This document shows, in pieces, positions 34,534 through 46,522 of a stretch of 64,000 nucleotides of DNA (position 1 is its first letter; every line of letters begins with the position of its first letter). The stretch spans positions 1-64,000 of the forward strand of contig NCSJ02000034.1 of the NCBI GenBank assembly GCA_002812745.2, in the 5' to 3' direction. The notes under the pieces were generated by a model. That model was not told the DNA's origin and did no database searches. It saw nothing but the letters and a program-made list of their open reading frames with translations. The translations under genes and the position numbers were made by a program. The DNA is from Scytalidium lignicola (Eukaryota; Ascomycota; Leotiomycetes).

Positions 34534-35108
34534 AGTTTTCAGTGTAATAAACTGATGTGATATCTATTTTGCCTGGATTTATGATGTATATACGTTGCTT
34601 TTACTGCATTGCGTATGGTCCATCCTGGGTTTTTGGCGTTATCCAGGATCTTTTTGGACGTTTAGCATAAGTGTATATAACTTTAGTGCATTGCTCGAAG
34701 TGTTTTTGGGCATTAGGGTCTTCTCTAGAGGCCAATTGTCATGACATATATTTTATACCAAAATATATTTGATTCATATCTTGCGAAGTGCTGTACTAGG
34801 TGATAGGATATATATCCTCCTGCTAACCCAGAGATCATGTTTTAATTTGGCTTGGACGGTAGGTTGATCTGCAGGTTGATCTACAGGGTCTTCGTTAGCT
34901 GGCGGTAGTTGTGCAGGGGCGCGGCACAGCTTCTAGACCGTTACTGTGTACAATTACAGGGCATTTTTAGGTTCCTACTAGGTAAGCCACAGGCGCTCAG
35001 ACGGCGACCTTGAGCTGGTGAGTAAGCGAGGCTGAACGTTTTTGAAAGCTTAACCTTTTCACACATCCCCCACCATAGCTTCTGCCATCTCATAGGTCTA
35101 GCTTTGGG
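34534..35108. other. Intergenic upstream of FPGS
   Basis: About 575 nt, no gene; AT-rich 3' flank followed by the FPGS promoter. Confidence 0.4.
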
Positions 35109-36963
35109 ATGCTGCCGAGTGTGAGGAGCAAGGCCCTCGGTGCGCTTGGGAAAAACCGTCCGTTAATAGCATCGAGATATACTCCTTCTATCCATTGGAG
35201 ATCTTTTGCTGTTATGAAGAGCCGGACGTATGATGTAAGTGAGAGTTGAGTCCGTCGTTTCGTAACACAATGACCTAATAGAACATAGGATGCCGTGGAG
35301 CTTCTGAATACACTCCAAACACCAATCGAGCTCGTTAAGGAACGGCTGAAACCCGGCAGTACCTATTATGAAACTGCAAACCAAGAACTGAGAAGATGTC
35401 TCGATCACATAGGCTACTCTGTAACTAATTTGTTCTTCTGATTTCTTATCCCTTGATTTCCAGCTAACATACCGTCTTAGCAACGAGACCTTGAGAAGCT
35501 GAACATTATCCATGTTGCTGGAACCAAGGGCAAAGGAACTACCTGCGCCTACGTCGGTTCAATTCTGTCTCACTACAGCAAATCTCATGGCATCCCAAAG
35601 AATATTGGCCTCTTCACCTCACCTCACCTCATTGCGGTGCGAGAACGCATACGCATAAACTCATCCCCAATCTCTGCAGCCTCATTCGCAAAGTACTTTT
35701 TCGAAGTATGGGACGCATTAGATGCTGCGAAAGCTACTGATTCATTCGAGACTCCCGTCTACTTCCGTTACCTGACGCTTATGAGCTATCATGTCTTCTT
35801 GAGTGAAGGCGTGGATACGGCTATTTACGAGGTCGGACTAGGTGGTGAATATGACTCCACCAACATCGTTGATCGCCCCGTCGTGACAGGTATTTCTCGT
35901 CTGGGGATAGATCATGTTTCGATCTTAGGTTCTACTATTGATAAGATTGCGTGGAATAAAGCTGGAATCTTGAAGGCAGGTGTTTCGGCTTTCACGGTAG
36001 ATCAGGTACCCGAGGCTATGGAGGTCATTGAGCAGAGAGCAAAGGAACGAAATGTTGCGTCTCTCTCAGTGGTAGGGGTGGATTCGAGGCTCAATGGTGT
36101 GAAGATACGGCCAGATGCGGAGTTTCAGAAGTCGAATGCTAGTCTGGCCATTGCGCTTGCAGATACGGCGCTTAAGAGGTTGGATCCAAAATATGTTAGC
36201 AGTACGGACTCTTTACCAAAGGAGTTTGTAGATGGTCTAGAACAGGCTGTGTGGCGTGGCCGATGCGAAACAAAGATGGAAGGAAACATCACCTGGTATC
36301 TGGATGGTGCACACACGATGGATAGCATCAAGGTAGCTGCACAATGGTTTAGCAATGAAAGTTCACAGAGGTATGCTTTGTTATTCGAATTATTTATCCT
36401 GTATCATAACTTCGATCTCCCCAATAGTCCTAACCTACCTTATAGATCTGCAAAACGAGTGTTAATCTTCAATCAGCAAGGTCAAAGGGAAGCCATGGAG
36501 CTTGTCGAACAGTTATTCAACACTATTTCTGGGGAAGGACTTGTTCACTTTGATCAGGTAATATTCTGCACAAATGCTGCTCGTGAGGAGAAAGGAACCA
36601 AGAAAGGTACGATTCAAAGCTCAAATTTCTGCTCTCATTCCTACCGCTATCGAAATAGCTCTCCCACCTCAAAATCCCTCCTAACACTTATATGTCTTTT
36701 CAGACTTAGTAAATAACGTCTACGACTCCGCCATGATAGCGAGTCTAGCACAACAAAAGTCATTTGCTGAAAGATGGCGCTCGCTCGATCCGTCTCCCTC
36801 TACCCAAATACACGTTCTGAACACCATTGAAGATGCCTTTGACCATGTGCGTAGTTCAAATCACGCCACGGATGAAACAGAAAAAACCGAAGTGTTTGTC
36901 ACCGGGAGCATACACCTCATTGGGCGGGCATTAGGCATTTTAGAAGGCGTGGATGCATTATAA
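35109..36963 (+). CDS. MET7: Folylpolyglutamate synthase
   Basis: Exons 35109-35234, 35289-35420, 35481-36370, 36446-36606, 36704-36963 (522 aa). It adds glutamates to folates, keeping them in the cell and mitochondrion. Signature features: an ATP P-loop in IIHVAGTKGKGTTCAYV, then IGLFTSPHLIAVRERIRI, the metal-binding VGLGGEYDSTNIV, LGIDHVSILG, IAWNKAGILK, WYLDGAHTMDSI, KRVLIFNQQGQREA, and the C-terminal VFVTGSIHLIGRAL. The first 35 residues (MLPSVRSKALGALGKNRP, basic, no acids) look like a mitochondrial presequence. A second in-frame Met at residue 36 starts a typical cytosolic N-terminus, MKSRTYDDAVELLN. Polyglutamated folates feed the MTHFR encoded at 9.1-11.2 kb. Confidence 0.93.
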
Positions 36964-37523
36964 TCTCTTGGGGATAGCCCACTTATTTGGCGTTTCGGTT
37001 TCTGTTCAACCAGATCCAGGGGGAGTCGGGTTCCAAAAAATCACTTTTGTAACAGTTTATCGAGAATCGGGAAATAGAAAGGACTCGATTTTAAAAGGAC
37101 CTATAAACGCTCTAATATTCCACAAAAAAAAATTGTACCGAACAGAACAAGGAAAATGCCAAAATAAAGCCTGACTGCCTCTTTTTCGTGTGTNAAAAAA
37201 AATCTCCCAGGAGGCACCCAGGCTGCCTTATATATACCCTTTGACACAAATTTCCACCGCGGAAACAATTTTTTTCTTATTCGTACACCAAGGGAAAAAA
37301 GAGACAAATGAGATTTGGTTCGGTTTGGTGTTGGTGTTGGTGGTTCTCGAGATAAAAACACAAAAAGGGAGAACAATTAAAATAAAATAAAAAGCTTTAA
37401 CGCCAGTCGAATGCCCCTGCTCAGAACAGCAAACTACAGTTAAGCCATGGAAAAAATAAGACTGACAGACCCCACGTGCGCTGCACACTGGATATACAAG
37501 GAGAGCATGGAATTAACTGTCTT
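36964..37523. other. Convergent intergenic, FPGS and t-SNARE 3' flanks
   Basis: About 560 nt with A-runs (N at 37194). Short ORFs here are shadows of homopolymers. No gene seen. Confidence 0.4.
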
Positions 37524-38988
37524 CTATACCCTCATCATCTCGTGGTGAGATTCCCCTGACCAACCCGTACTGCTTGTGTCTTCAGGAGAGCTAGCATCTG
37601 CAGGAAGAACAAGTTTGGCATTCTCGCTCCATTCCAGTCCTGGGACAACAACGAATCGGGAAGATAGTTTAGGGAGGTGGTTGTCCATTTCTGGTGCTAA
37701 ATTAGTGACAACCCAACGCTTTGAGCTCGATTTTGAAGGCGAATTGACGACAAATTTGACGATGAGGATGATGACAACGATGATGATAATGATCAGGACT
37801 AATATGTTTGTTAGTTATTTAATCTATNAAAAAAAACCCCACGTATGGACTAGAAGAGAGTAATGGGGGAGATAAGGGAGGAAAATGGTAACATACTGCT
37901 TATTCCCAAGCACCACCACTTCTTTTTATTTCTCGCTTTAGCGCTCACGATAGCGTGCCCGATCTCCTGTGTTCCCTTATCTAGATTCTCTACAACCTCT
38001 TCTCCCCTCTGATCAATGGCCTCTACCGCTGCCTCTTGTTGGACTACCAGTGCTTCCATATCCTGGAACAACTGTGCCAGCTCAATCATTTGTTGCTCAA
38101 TCTTTTGAATAGCTTGATGACGGTTCTCCACTGCGCTCAATGCAGCGCGGCTTTGACCTCGTCGATCACTCTGCAGCAGCGCCTGGCTGAAAACCTGAGT
38201 GTTAGAGGTATCCTCTACAGCTTCGCGGACCTCAGCTTCTGAAGCATCCGGGCGAACGATTCGGTACTGTCGAGCCATTTGCTCCTGTAGCTTCCGTCTA
38301 AACGCACTCTCAACATTCTGGTAGTCATTGATGGCCTTCTTCAGCTTCCGGTCCACTTTGCCAACTTGTGGTGCGTTCTTGGGCGAACCTGATTCTGGCA
38401 TTGACTTGATCGCTTTGATACGTCCTGCAAAGTTGCGGTACATTGTCATGGTCTCTGATCCTAACGCATCGAGTTGTCGGTTTGTTCCAGACTGTGCAGA
38501 GGAGTCCGGGTCGTCAAGAGAGCGTTGTTGGAGTGCCTTAAGGCTCTCAAGAGAGCGTTCGATCTCATCAATTCCACGATCTATCTCACGGCATTCATTC
38601 AAAATGGCATTTGGATCTCCCTGTCGTCCAAATTGGCTGCCATTAGGAGCAAGCGGTTCCATCTCGACATTTCGACCTGCTGAAAAATTAGCCTTTGGAT
38701 GCCGTTAGCTATTCGGTAGATCTAGCATACCACTATACTCATCCCGTCCCATGGTCGGGGCGTTGCCGTAGGATTGTTGTCCATCGTAGCCTGCTGCTAA
38801 TGGGTGCGAGGGAGAGTCTCCTCGTTGATCATATGGGTTCGCATGACCGCCATAACTGTATTGTCATTTTAATCAGCATATTATTCCTTAAATCGCGTCT
38901 ACGCTGGGAGGGTGGTGCGACAGCGGGTCGCGGAAGTATGAAGGGAGTTCGAGGCTGAGATAGGAGAAACTGACCCGTACTGCGACAT
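37524..38988 (-). CDS. SSO1: Plasma-membrane t-SNARE (Sso1/Sso2-like syntaxin) with long C-terminal tail
   Basis: Exons on the minus strand: 38988-38975, 38855-38731, 38679-37897, 37798-37524 (398 aa). The first exon encodes just MSQYG. A Gly/Tyr-rich lead (YGGHANPYDQRGDSP) precedes the syntaxin N-terminal three-helix domain (ILNECREIDRGIDEIERSLE to about QYRIVRPDASEAEVREAVED). The SNARE motif follows, RHQAIQKIEQQMIELAQLFQ and DMEALVVQQEAAVEAID, with the zero-layer Gln, and then KARNKKKWWCLG and the membrane anchor ILIIIIIVVIILIVKFVV. Sso proteins pair with Sec9 and Snc for exocytosis. Members normally end soon after the anchor, but here the frame stays open about 72 more residues, which would lie outside the cell. 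The final intron joins in frame; the tail's reality needs transcript evidence. Confidence 0.85.
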
Positions 38989-39974
38989 GGTGGCCAGTAA
39001 ATCTTCACAATGAAATATGTAAATCCAGGAATAGCTCAGTTAATGGGGAAGAAGAAGAATTGAAAAAGAAAAACCGCAGGAAAGAATTACTGCTGACGGT
39101 GGTGGGAGTTGATACAAATTTGAGAGGAGGGTGAAACATAGATCTACTTCAGGTGGAGGAAACCCCTAAACGCTGAAATAAGGTGGTAAGCTTTTAGCGC
39201 AGATACGCTTTACGACCTTGCCCCAGCCTTTTCGCGCAAAATGCGCCTCGCTCACTACGACTGTACTTTGCCTCCACTTCCTCGATCTCTAAAAATAACC
39301 ACCATAGCGGGTTGAGGTTACTGCGGCCACGATACTAGAATTGAGATCATCTTCGATATTCAGTTCCCAGGTGTGTTGCAGTGGGAGATTGCCATCACTC
39401 TGTTTGAGAAATTACTCTCCTGGCCTATCTGCCAATTGATCCTCACCCCCCAGACCTCCTAAGTCTCAACTAGACCAGACAGCGCATCCAACCATCGAGC
39501 TCACGGCTCATGGCAGCCAAAGGGTCTTCAGCAAGACCGCAATCCTCCGACGGTGAAAGAACTAGGCAACTAGTAACTAGTTAACTGCACAGTCAGTCTT
39601 AGATAATCTTCATATCAACTTCGCAGGAAGATACGAAAGCATCAGCGCCAGAAATCTCACGCGTCCGTGTCCGTAAGAATGCTGGACCACCGCGGGCTGC
39701 TGACTAAGTCGATACAAGGTTGCTTTCTAATTAGTGCCTGAGGCTCAGATTAATCCTGGCCAGTTTCCGCCCCTAGTACGCTGCCTGTCGGTGCGGCAAT
39801 ACTTTAGTGCGCAACTTTAACTGAGCAGGTTGGTGGGGCGGGATATGACGCGAGGATCCCGGAGGGGGAAAAAAGTTCGAAGTCCTAACCTTGAGTCACA
39901 ACTGCCCATGACTTTTTCTATAAGAACGCCCCAATTGTCTTCTTAATAGGTGATTCAGTAACTCAAATTTCAAA
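38989..39974. promoter_or_regulatory. Divergent promoter region, t-SNARE and SER33
   Basis: About 985 nt between outward starts, no ORF of note. It contains the general-control element listed separately. Confidence 0.5.
39892..39898 (+). promoter_or_regulatory. Gcn4/CPC1 (CpcA) general-control element upstream of SER33
   Basis: An exact TGAGTCA, 77 nt before the SER33 ATG. This is the palindromic bZIP site through which Gcn4/CPC1 induces amino-acid genes on starvation; the role here is inferred from position and target. Confidence 0.65.
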
Positions 39975-41762
39975 ATGGCTACACCGGCAAAGAACATTGC
40001 TTTTTCCCCTGACAGATTGGCACATGCAGTGTCCCACACACTCAGTGTTTCGACTTCTCCAACTGCAACTTTTCAATCCCCGCCATCGAGCTTTGGCGGG
40101 GGCAAGCTTTCGCGCAGCCAAACACAAGCAAAACAATTGAAACCCTTTGACACTCAGGACATCAAGATCCTGCTATTGGAAAATGTCAATAAGAGTGGCC
40201 GGGATATTTTGTCAGAGCAGGGCTACCAAGTTGAAGCTCTGAAGTCTTCTCTACCAGAGGATGAGCTGATCCAGAAGATCCGGTACCGGTTACAATTCTG
40301 TAATGCTCTACGGGATTCATAACTGATTGCATAATATAGCGATGTACATGTTATTGGAATCAGATCGAAAACAAAACTGACCGAGCGAGTCTTGCGTGAG
40401 GCAAAGAACCTGATCGTCATCGGGTGCTTTTGCATTGGCACAAACCAGGTCGACCTCGACTATGCTGCGAGACATGGTATTGCCGTTTTCAACTCTCCCT
40501 TTGCCAATTCAAGAAGTGTTGCCGAGCTAGTGATTGGTGAAATCATTACTCTCGCTCGCCAACTTGGTGATCGATCAATGGAACTGCACAATGGAATATG
40601 GAACAAAGTTAGCAGCGGGTGCTGGGAAATTCGAGGCAAAACTCTAGGTAGGTTATAGATATTGTCTCGGAATACGTGCAGTGAGACTTATTTGTTCTCC
40701 AAGGTATCATTGGATATGGTCATATTGGCTCGCAACTGTCTGTTCTTGCAGAAGCTATGGGTATGTCGGTTATATACTACGATGTCTTGAACCTTATGGC
40801 TATGGGAACTTCCAAACAGGTCCCAACCCTTGAGGCACTCCTGAACGAAGCCGATTTTGTGACCTGTCACGTCCCAGAGCTTCCAGAAACCAAAAACATG
40901 ATCGCGGCACCACAGTTCGAACAAATGAAAAAGGGCAGCTATCTCATCAACGCCAGCCGCGGAAGTGTTATTGATATTCCTGCTCTTATCAACGCTATGC
41001 GCAGTGGTAAGCTAGCTGGCGCAGCTGTGGATGTCTATCCAAGTGAGCCAGGTGCAAATGGCGACTATTTCAACAACTCCTTGAACTCCTGGGCTGAGGA
41101 TCTGCGGAGTCTGAAGAATATAATTCTTACTCCCCACATTGGTGGTAGTACCGAAGAAGCCCAGAGCGCTATTGGTGTAGAAGGTGAGTTAGCATGAGTC
41201 TCTTACTCTAAGCTTAGCTAATGCGTGAACTAGTTGGGGAAGCTCTTGTTAGATATGTCAACTCTGGTGTGACACTCGGAGCAGTCAACCTTCCAGAGGT
41301 AAACCTCAGATCGTTGACACTCGATGAACCAAACCATGCAAGAGTAAGTACAAATGTAATTAGATCCATGAACTTTGCTAACGAAATCTAGATCATTTAC
41401 ATCCATCACAATGTGCCTGGTGTCTTGAGAAAGGGTGAGTAATTTTAAGCAAGAGTATAAAACTAGCCCTGACTTATCGATTAGTGAACGAAATTCTTGG
41501 GGACCACAATGTTGACAAACAAATCACGGATAACAAAGGAGATGTGAGTATACAAGCCTATTATTTAGACTATGTGTTAACAAATTCCAGGTCGCCTATC
41601 TCATGGCAGATGTTAGCAATGTGACCCTCAGTGAGATTAAAGAGATCTCAGAGAGTCTAGAGGGCTTGAGCTGTAAGTTGATACCAACACAATATTGGAC
41701 TATGGTGGTAGTGCAAAAGCTAACATTATATAGCGCGTATTTTGACCCGTATACTCTATTAA
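39975..41762 (+). CDS. SER33: D-3-phosphoglycerate dehydrogenase (serine biosynthesis)
   Basis: Eight exons: 39975-40282, 40340-40647, 40704-41183, 41234-41343, 41392-41434, 41485-41543, 41591-41672, 41734-41762 (472 aa; yeast Ser33 is 469). It oxidises 3-phosphoglycerate with NAD to 3-phosphohydroxypyruvate, the first step to serine. Domains: a mould N-terminal leader, the substrate domain with IKILLLENVN and GCFCIGTNQVDL, NSRSVAELVIGEII, the NAD-binding GYGHIGSQLSVLAEAMGM, SYLINASRGSVIDIPAL, the catalytic His in TPHIGGSTEEAQ, then a C-terminal ACT domain (IIYIHHNVPGVLRK, VAYLMADVSNVTLSEIKEI). The last exon supplies only SRILTRILY and restores the family ending. The TGAGTCA just upstream supports general amino-acid control. 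Confidence 0.94.
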
Positions 41763-42368
41763 TCTTTAGGGAAAGTAGAGAATGGTCAATTTCATTATGT
41801 TCAGGAACCAAAAGTTGCATTCAACAAGCATACGAGGCGCAAGGATTTTAGGTGCGCACTGGGTAGTTTTCAACACTGGCGAAGAATAGGTGGCAAGGTT
41901 AAGGGAAAGAATGCATTACGGTCTCAGCATGTAGTTTGCAACGCATCATATTATAGATGTTCAGGCAGACTGAGTCTGGCGTGTATAATGAAAAGAGGAT
42001 TCAACAGATTTATTATCGGGATATTCATGATCAGGCATGTGAATTAAAATATATATTTAGCGGTTGGGTTATTCGGGTACAACTCTCTTCTCTATGATTT
42101 GATACGGTATATTTGATTGAGTTGTGATTGTCTAAAGCACTTCACCACCAGTGGAAATGCTGTCCCGCCACTCTATTCCTACGTGTGGCTGTGCCTCACT
42201 TTGCCAAGCCACATACACACCACCTGTGGCTGAAGTTTCGGACAATCGAATTTCTGATCCGACCTCTTCATCCGACTCTCTATCGTCAATTGAGGTCGAT
42301 GCATCTGCTCAAGTAAGAATACAAACTACGGCTCCCAGAAAGGGGTTATACACCTTCACCAGGACGCG
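41763..42368. other. Intergenic between SER33 and dihydroorotate dehydrogenase
   Basis: About 600 nt, no gene; same-strand neighbours, so it holds the SER33 terminator region and the next promoter. Confidence 0.4.
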
Positions 42369-44085
42369 ATGAGGGCAGGCTTGGCCTCCGTAATACGGCT
42401 GGCAGCTGTTCCGAGGACATCAGCTGTCTTCAACAGGACTGGCTCACATTTTAGTCGTAAATTCCAACCCTTCCACGTGAGCAATGGACTCAAAAAGCAA
42501 GATATTGGTATCCGCCGTGCTTCTTCAGCTTCTGGCGGCGCGTCTGAATCTTCATCCCTTGTGAGCAGGTTGAGAACCATCTTCTGGAGCACGTCGGTAG
42601 TGGTCTCGGTATTCTTGCTCTATGAAGCTTTCACAGACACCAGGTTCTCTTTGCATAGATGGCTTGTTGTTCCTGCGTTGCGGTTTATTTATACGGACGC
42701 GGAAGATGCACATCGTGCCGGAACCCAGTCACTGAAGAGGCTGCGAGAGTTCGGCTTGAATCCGAGGGAAAAGGGCAATCCTGATATTCGAGGGGATTTG
42801 GAAGTTGAGGTAATGAACAGCTTTCTTATTTTGTCTAGGTTTGTGGTTGATTCGAGCAACTATAGGTTCTTGGACACATCCTTCGGAATCCAATTGGAAC
42901 TTCTGCGGGCATTGATAAGAATGGAGAAGTCCCAGACGCACTCCTAGAGCTTGGCTCAGCCTACGTTGAGATTGGGGGTATCACCCCTAGGCCGCAGGAT
43001 GGAAATCCAAAACCTCGTCTATTTCGCATAGTGTCGCAGAATGGCCTGATCAATCGATTTGGCTTGAACTCAGAGGGTGCAGACCGTGTGGCGATGAGGC
43101 TACGCGAGAGAGTTCGCCGGTTTGCACACGCGGCTGGTTATGGCTCAGACGAGGCCGCTTTGCAGCGAGTTCTTGACGGAGAAGCAGGTGTGCCTCCTGG
43201 ATCACTGAAAGAGGGCAAACTCATGGGTGTGCAGATTGCGAAGAATAAGAACACCCCCAATGACGTGGATGCTATCGAGAAAGATTATGTCTACTGCGTT
43301 AAGGCTTTAGCTCCATATTCGGACCTAATTGTTGTCAACGTTAGTTCACCTAACACAGAAAACCTTCGAGACCTTCAACGTCAAGAGCCTTTGACCAAGA
43401 TTCTGAAGGGAGTGGTTGGAGCTGCTCAGCAAACCAAACGAAAGACAAAACCCGCAGTAATGGTCAAGGTCTCACCCGATGAGGATTCGCAGGAACAAAT
43501 CGAGGGAATTTGCCAAGCTGTCTGGGAGTCTGGAGTTGATGGTGTAATAGTTGGCAATACTACTACGCGGAGACCTCCAGACCTCCCTATTTCTAATCCA
43601 TTAGCACTTGAAGAAACAAGGCTTATATTTGAAAAGGGGGGATATTCTGGGCCTCAACTTTTCGAACAGACAGCGAAGCTCGTCAAGAAATATAGACAAA
43701 CCTTAGATCAGACTCCGCAACCACAGCAAGATGGACCAGCTAACACTGATGAAAACAACCAACAAGAAGGTGAGCTAACAATGATATTCATACAATATTG
43801 AATCAAAAGAAACTCGGCTAACCAAACAAGCAGCATTATCTCCATTGAAGCAACCAATTAGAAAGGTAGTGTTCTGTTCGGGAGGTATCACAAATGGCCA
43901 GCAAGCTTTAGAGCTTCTTAATTCCGGTGCTGATATGGTGCAAGTATATACAGCGTACGTAGACTTACCTATCTTAGTGCAGTATGAATCTCCTAACTAT
44001 TCATAGGCTTGTATACGGTGGACCGGGAACGATATCGAGAATGAAGAGAGAGATGAGAGCTGAACTAGGAAAGGAAGCAAAGTGA
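42369..44085 (+). CDS. URA9: Dihydroorotate dehydrogenase, class 2 (quinone), mitochondrial
   Basis: Exons 42369-42809, 42866-43769, 43834-43954, 44007-44085 (514 aa). It is the fourth step of pyrimidine synthesis, on the inner mitochondrial membrane, passing electrons to ubiquinone. An Arg/Ser-rich presequence is followed by one membrane helix (TIFWSTSVVVSVFLLYEAF, about residues 71-89). The FMN barrel shows GHILRNPIGTSAGIDKNGEVPDA in part, VEIGGITPRPQDGNPKPRLF, NRFGLNSEGAD, LIVVNVSSPNTENLRDLQ with the class 2 catalytic Ser, KVSPDEDSQEQI, GVIVGNTTT, CSGGITNGQQALELL, ADMVQVYTALVYGGPGT. The third intron ends AAGCAG, two acceptors 3 nt apart, both in frame. An insert rich in Gln, Asn and Pro precedes that border (near HxL...PQPQQD). 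Confidence 0.94.
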
Positions 44086-44345
44086 GCATAGTATAGTAAT
44101 ATACATATACATACAATTAGATAAATCAAAAGGGGGCAGGGTGACGGAGTTCAAAATCATTGGATAGAATTTCAGCCTGCTTAAAAAATGAGAGATGTGG
44201 GTAGTAGAGCAGCGACTGTATATAAGCCCGCATGAAAATTTGAAAATTCGCTCATATTATTGTCATTTTAGACTTGAAGCAAAAGGATTTAATCAAATCA
44301 TCTATCATTNAAAAACTTTTAGGGTATGAATTAATCTCTAGGCAA

Positions 44346-45882
44346 TCAAGCATCCAGCAACCCTTTCAAAACTACGATCTGCTCCCGCACAGCACGTTTA
44401 CTAGTTCCACCAGTAGCATCTTTTAACTCCACGGCCCTTTCATAATCTAAACAGCTCTGAACATCCTTCTCTAACCTTGTATCTATGCCATTGTATTCCT
44501 CGATTGACAACTGATCCATCGGCCTTCCAGTTTTCTCAGCTAATGCGACGCATCGACCAGAGATATGGTGGGCTTCTCGAAATGGCACACCCTTCCGGAC
44601 GAGGTAATCTGCGATCTCTGTCGCCAACATCTCGGGTGCAAGGGCAGCAATCATTTTGTCTGGGAAAGTGGTGAGGGTCGATAGGACACCTGTGGCAATC
44701 TGAATGCTGTCGGAGAGTGTGACAATATGATCCAACATAGGCTCAACACTTTCCTGGAGATCTTTGTTGTAGGTTGTTGGGAGGCCTTTAATTGTGCACA
44801 TCAAGCCTGCCATTTGGCCAAATGCACGACCTGATTTTCCTCTAAGTAGTTCCAGGCTGTCCGCATTCTTCTTCTGTGGCATGAGTGACGATCCAGTAGA
44901 GTAGGCGTCTGATAATCGAACGAATGAAAACTCTAGACTGCTATATATGATAAGATCCTCCGCCCAACGAGAGATCTTTACCATCAACGCACTACCCCAT
45001 TGCAAGGTTTCTAGGACAAAATCCCTATCACCGACCGCATTCATAGAGTTGAATAGTAGTCCATCGAAACCAAGTTCCTTAGCCATAGCAACTCGGTCAA
45101 TCTTGAACGAGTTACCAGCTAAAGCGCCACACCCTAGTGGGCTGCGGTTGACACGCTTAATTACCTCTCGGAGTCGTTCGAGGTCCGAGGCGAAGGCTGT
45201 AGCGTGGGAAAGAAGCCATTGGCTCCATCGAACAGGTTGCGCCTTTTGGAGATGGGTATATCCCGGCATCTATCCCAATATCATGAATACCATATTCCAA
45301 AATCAATCTGCAGGAAAACTCAATCTTACCAGATAATCAATTTCCTTCTCAGCCCTTGCAATTGAGACCTTGATCAGATCAGAAAGGTGGGCCTCCAGAA
45401 CCCTCAACTCATCCCGCAACCACATCCTCATATCACTCGCAACCTGTTCATTCCGTGATCGTCCAGTATGCAACTTCCCACCAATATCTTTTCCAATCAC
45501 CTCACCTAATCGCCTTTCATTAGCAGTATGAATGTCTTCATCGTTCTCTTTCACAACAAATATGTCATTCTTCCATTCCTCGGCAATCTGCTTGAATCCC
45601 CGCTCAATTTCAGAGAACTCGTGCGCTGTGAGGATGCCGTTGTTCTTATTGGCACGAGCCCAAGCAATGGAGCCTGCAATGTCTTGGCTCCAGAATATGC
45701 GGTCAAATGGAAGAGAGTTATTATACTTGATCATAAGGGGATCAAGACCAGCTATGGTAGATGTGAGTCAGGCGCTCGTTGATAAGACAATTGCATTTTA
45801 AAAATTCGCAATTAAGACCACACTTACAAGTAAATCGGCCTCCCCATAACATATTTTCACCAACAGCCTTCTGAGTACTCAT
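44346..45882 (-). CDS. ARG4: Argininosuccinate lyase
   Basis: Exons on the minus strand: 45882-45828, 45751-45330, 45269-44346 (466 aa; family about 460). It splits argininosuccinate into arginine and fumarate. Motifs: KAVGENMLWGGRF at the N-terminus, then SLPFDRIFWSQDIAGSIAWA, DIHTANERRL, GGKLHTGRSRNEQVASDMR, MPGYTHLQKAQPVRWSQW, and the fumarase-superfamily signature GSSLMPQKKN (residues about 285-294, flexible catalytic Ser loop). The third exon begins exactly at MPGYTH. An exact TGAGTCA lies in the first intron (45764-45770), not in the promoter, so a general-control role there is uncertain. It is convergent with dihydroorotate dehydrogenase. Confidence 0.95.
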
Positions 45883-46522
45883 CTTGCCTACTGGTAAAAG
45901 TATAACTGTAGTGGTGGTGTCTCAATTGTACAATGACTTTGACGAGTTAGTAGTATCGTCCCCGCTACCGGATAGAATTTATTTATCACGCTCGCCAAAA
46001 CTTTGGTGGGGCTTTGCTTTTTTGGTGATTACGGATAAGGAGTCCCAGATTACGGGTTAACGTTATTCCCTACAGGGATCAATCCAAACCTCACCTCGCC
46101 CAATATTCAATACAAAATTGTCCAATGTGTCTTCGCAACCTCTTAATAACTGCTGGATTTAATTAACTCTAGGAACTCTAAGGACTGGTTATGCTTTCAA
46201 ATTTCCTAGTATTCAAGCACTCCAGTACGTGCATTCGAAGAGAAATTGCGCTCTGCGGGCAGTTGGAAAGCTGGTGCAAACTGCAATATTAGGAAGTTAT
46301 TATTGCAGAATGAAATTGTTCTTGGCCCAAATGTTATATCAAAGAGAGGGCTGGAGAGTATGAACTTTGATAAAAAGTGTCACCTTATATATGTCTAGGA
46401 AATATATATTCACGGTATCAGCACGAGACACCAGAAATCACTTTTTTTCAGCATTGGGTCGCTACATGAACTGATTCTAGCTTATCCAGTCCAATTTTAG
46501 ACACCTTACTTTTACTCTATAT
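45883..46522. other. Intergenic between ARG4 start and LYS9 end
   Basis: About 640 nt holding the ARG4 promoter and the LYS9 3' flank. No coding sequence and no exact TGACTCA here. Confidence 0.4.
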
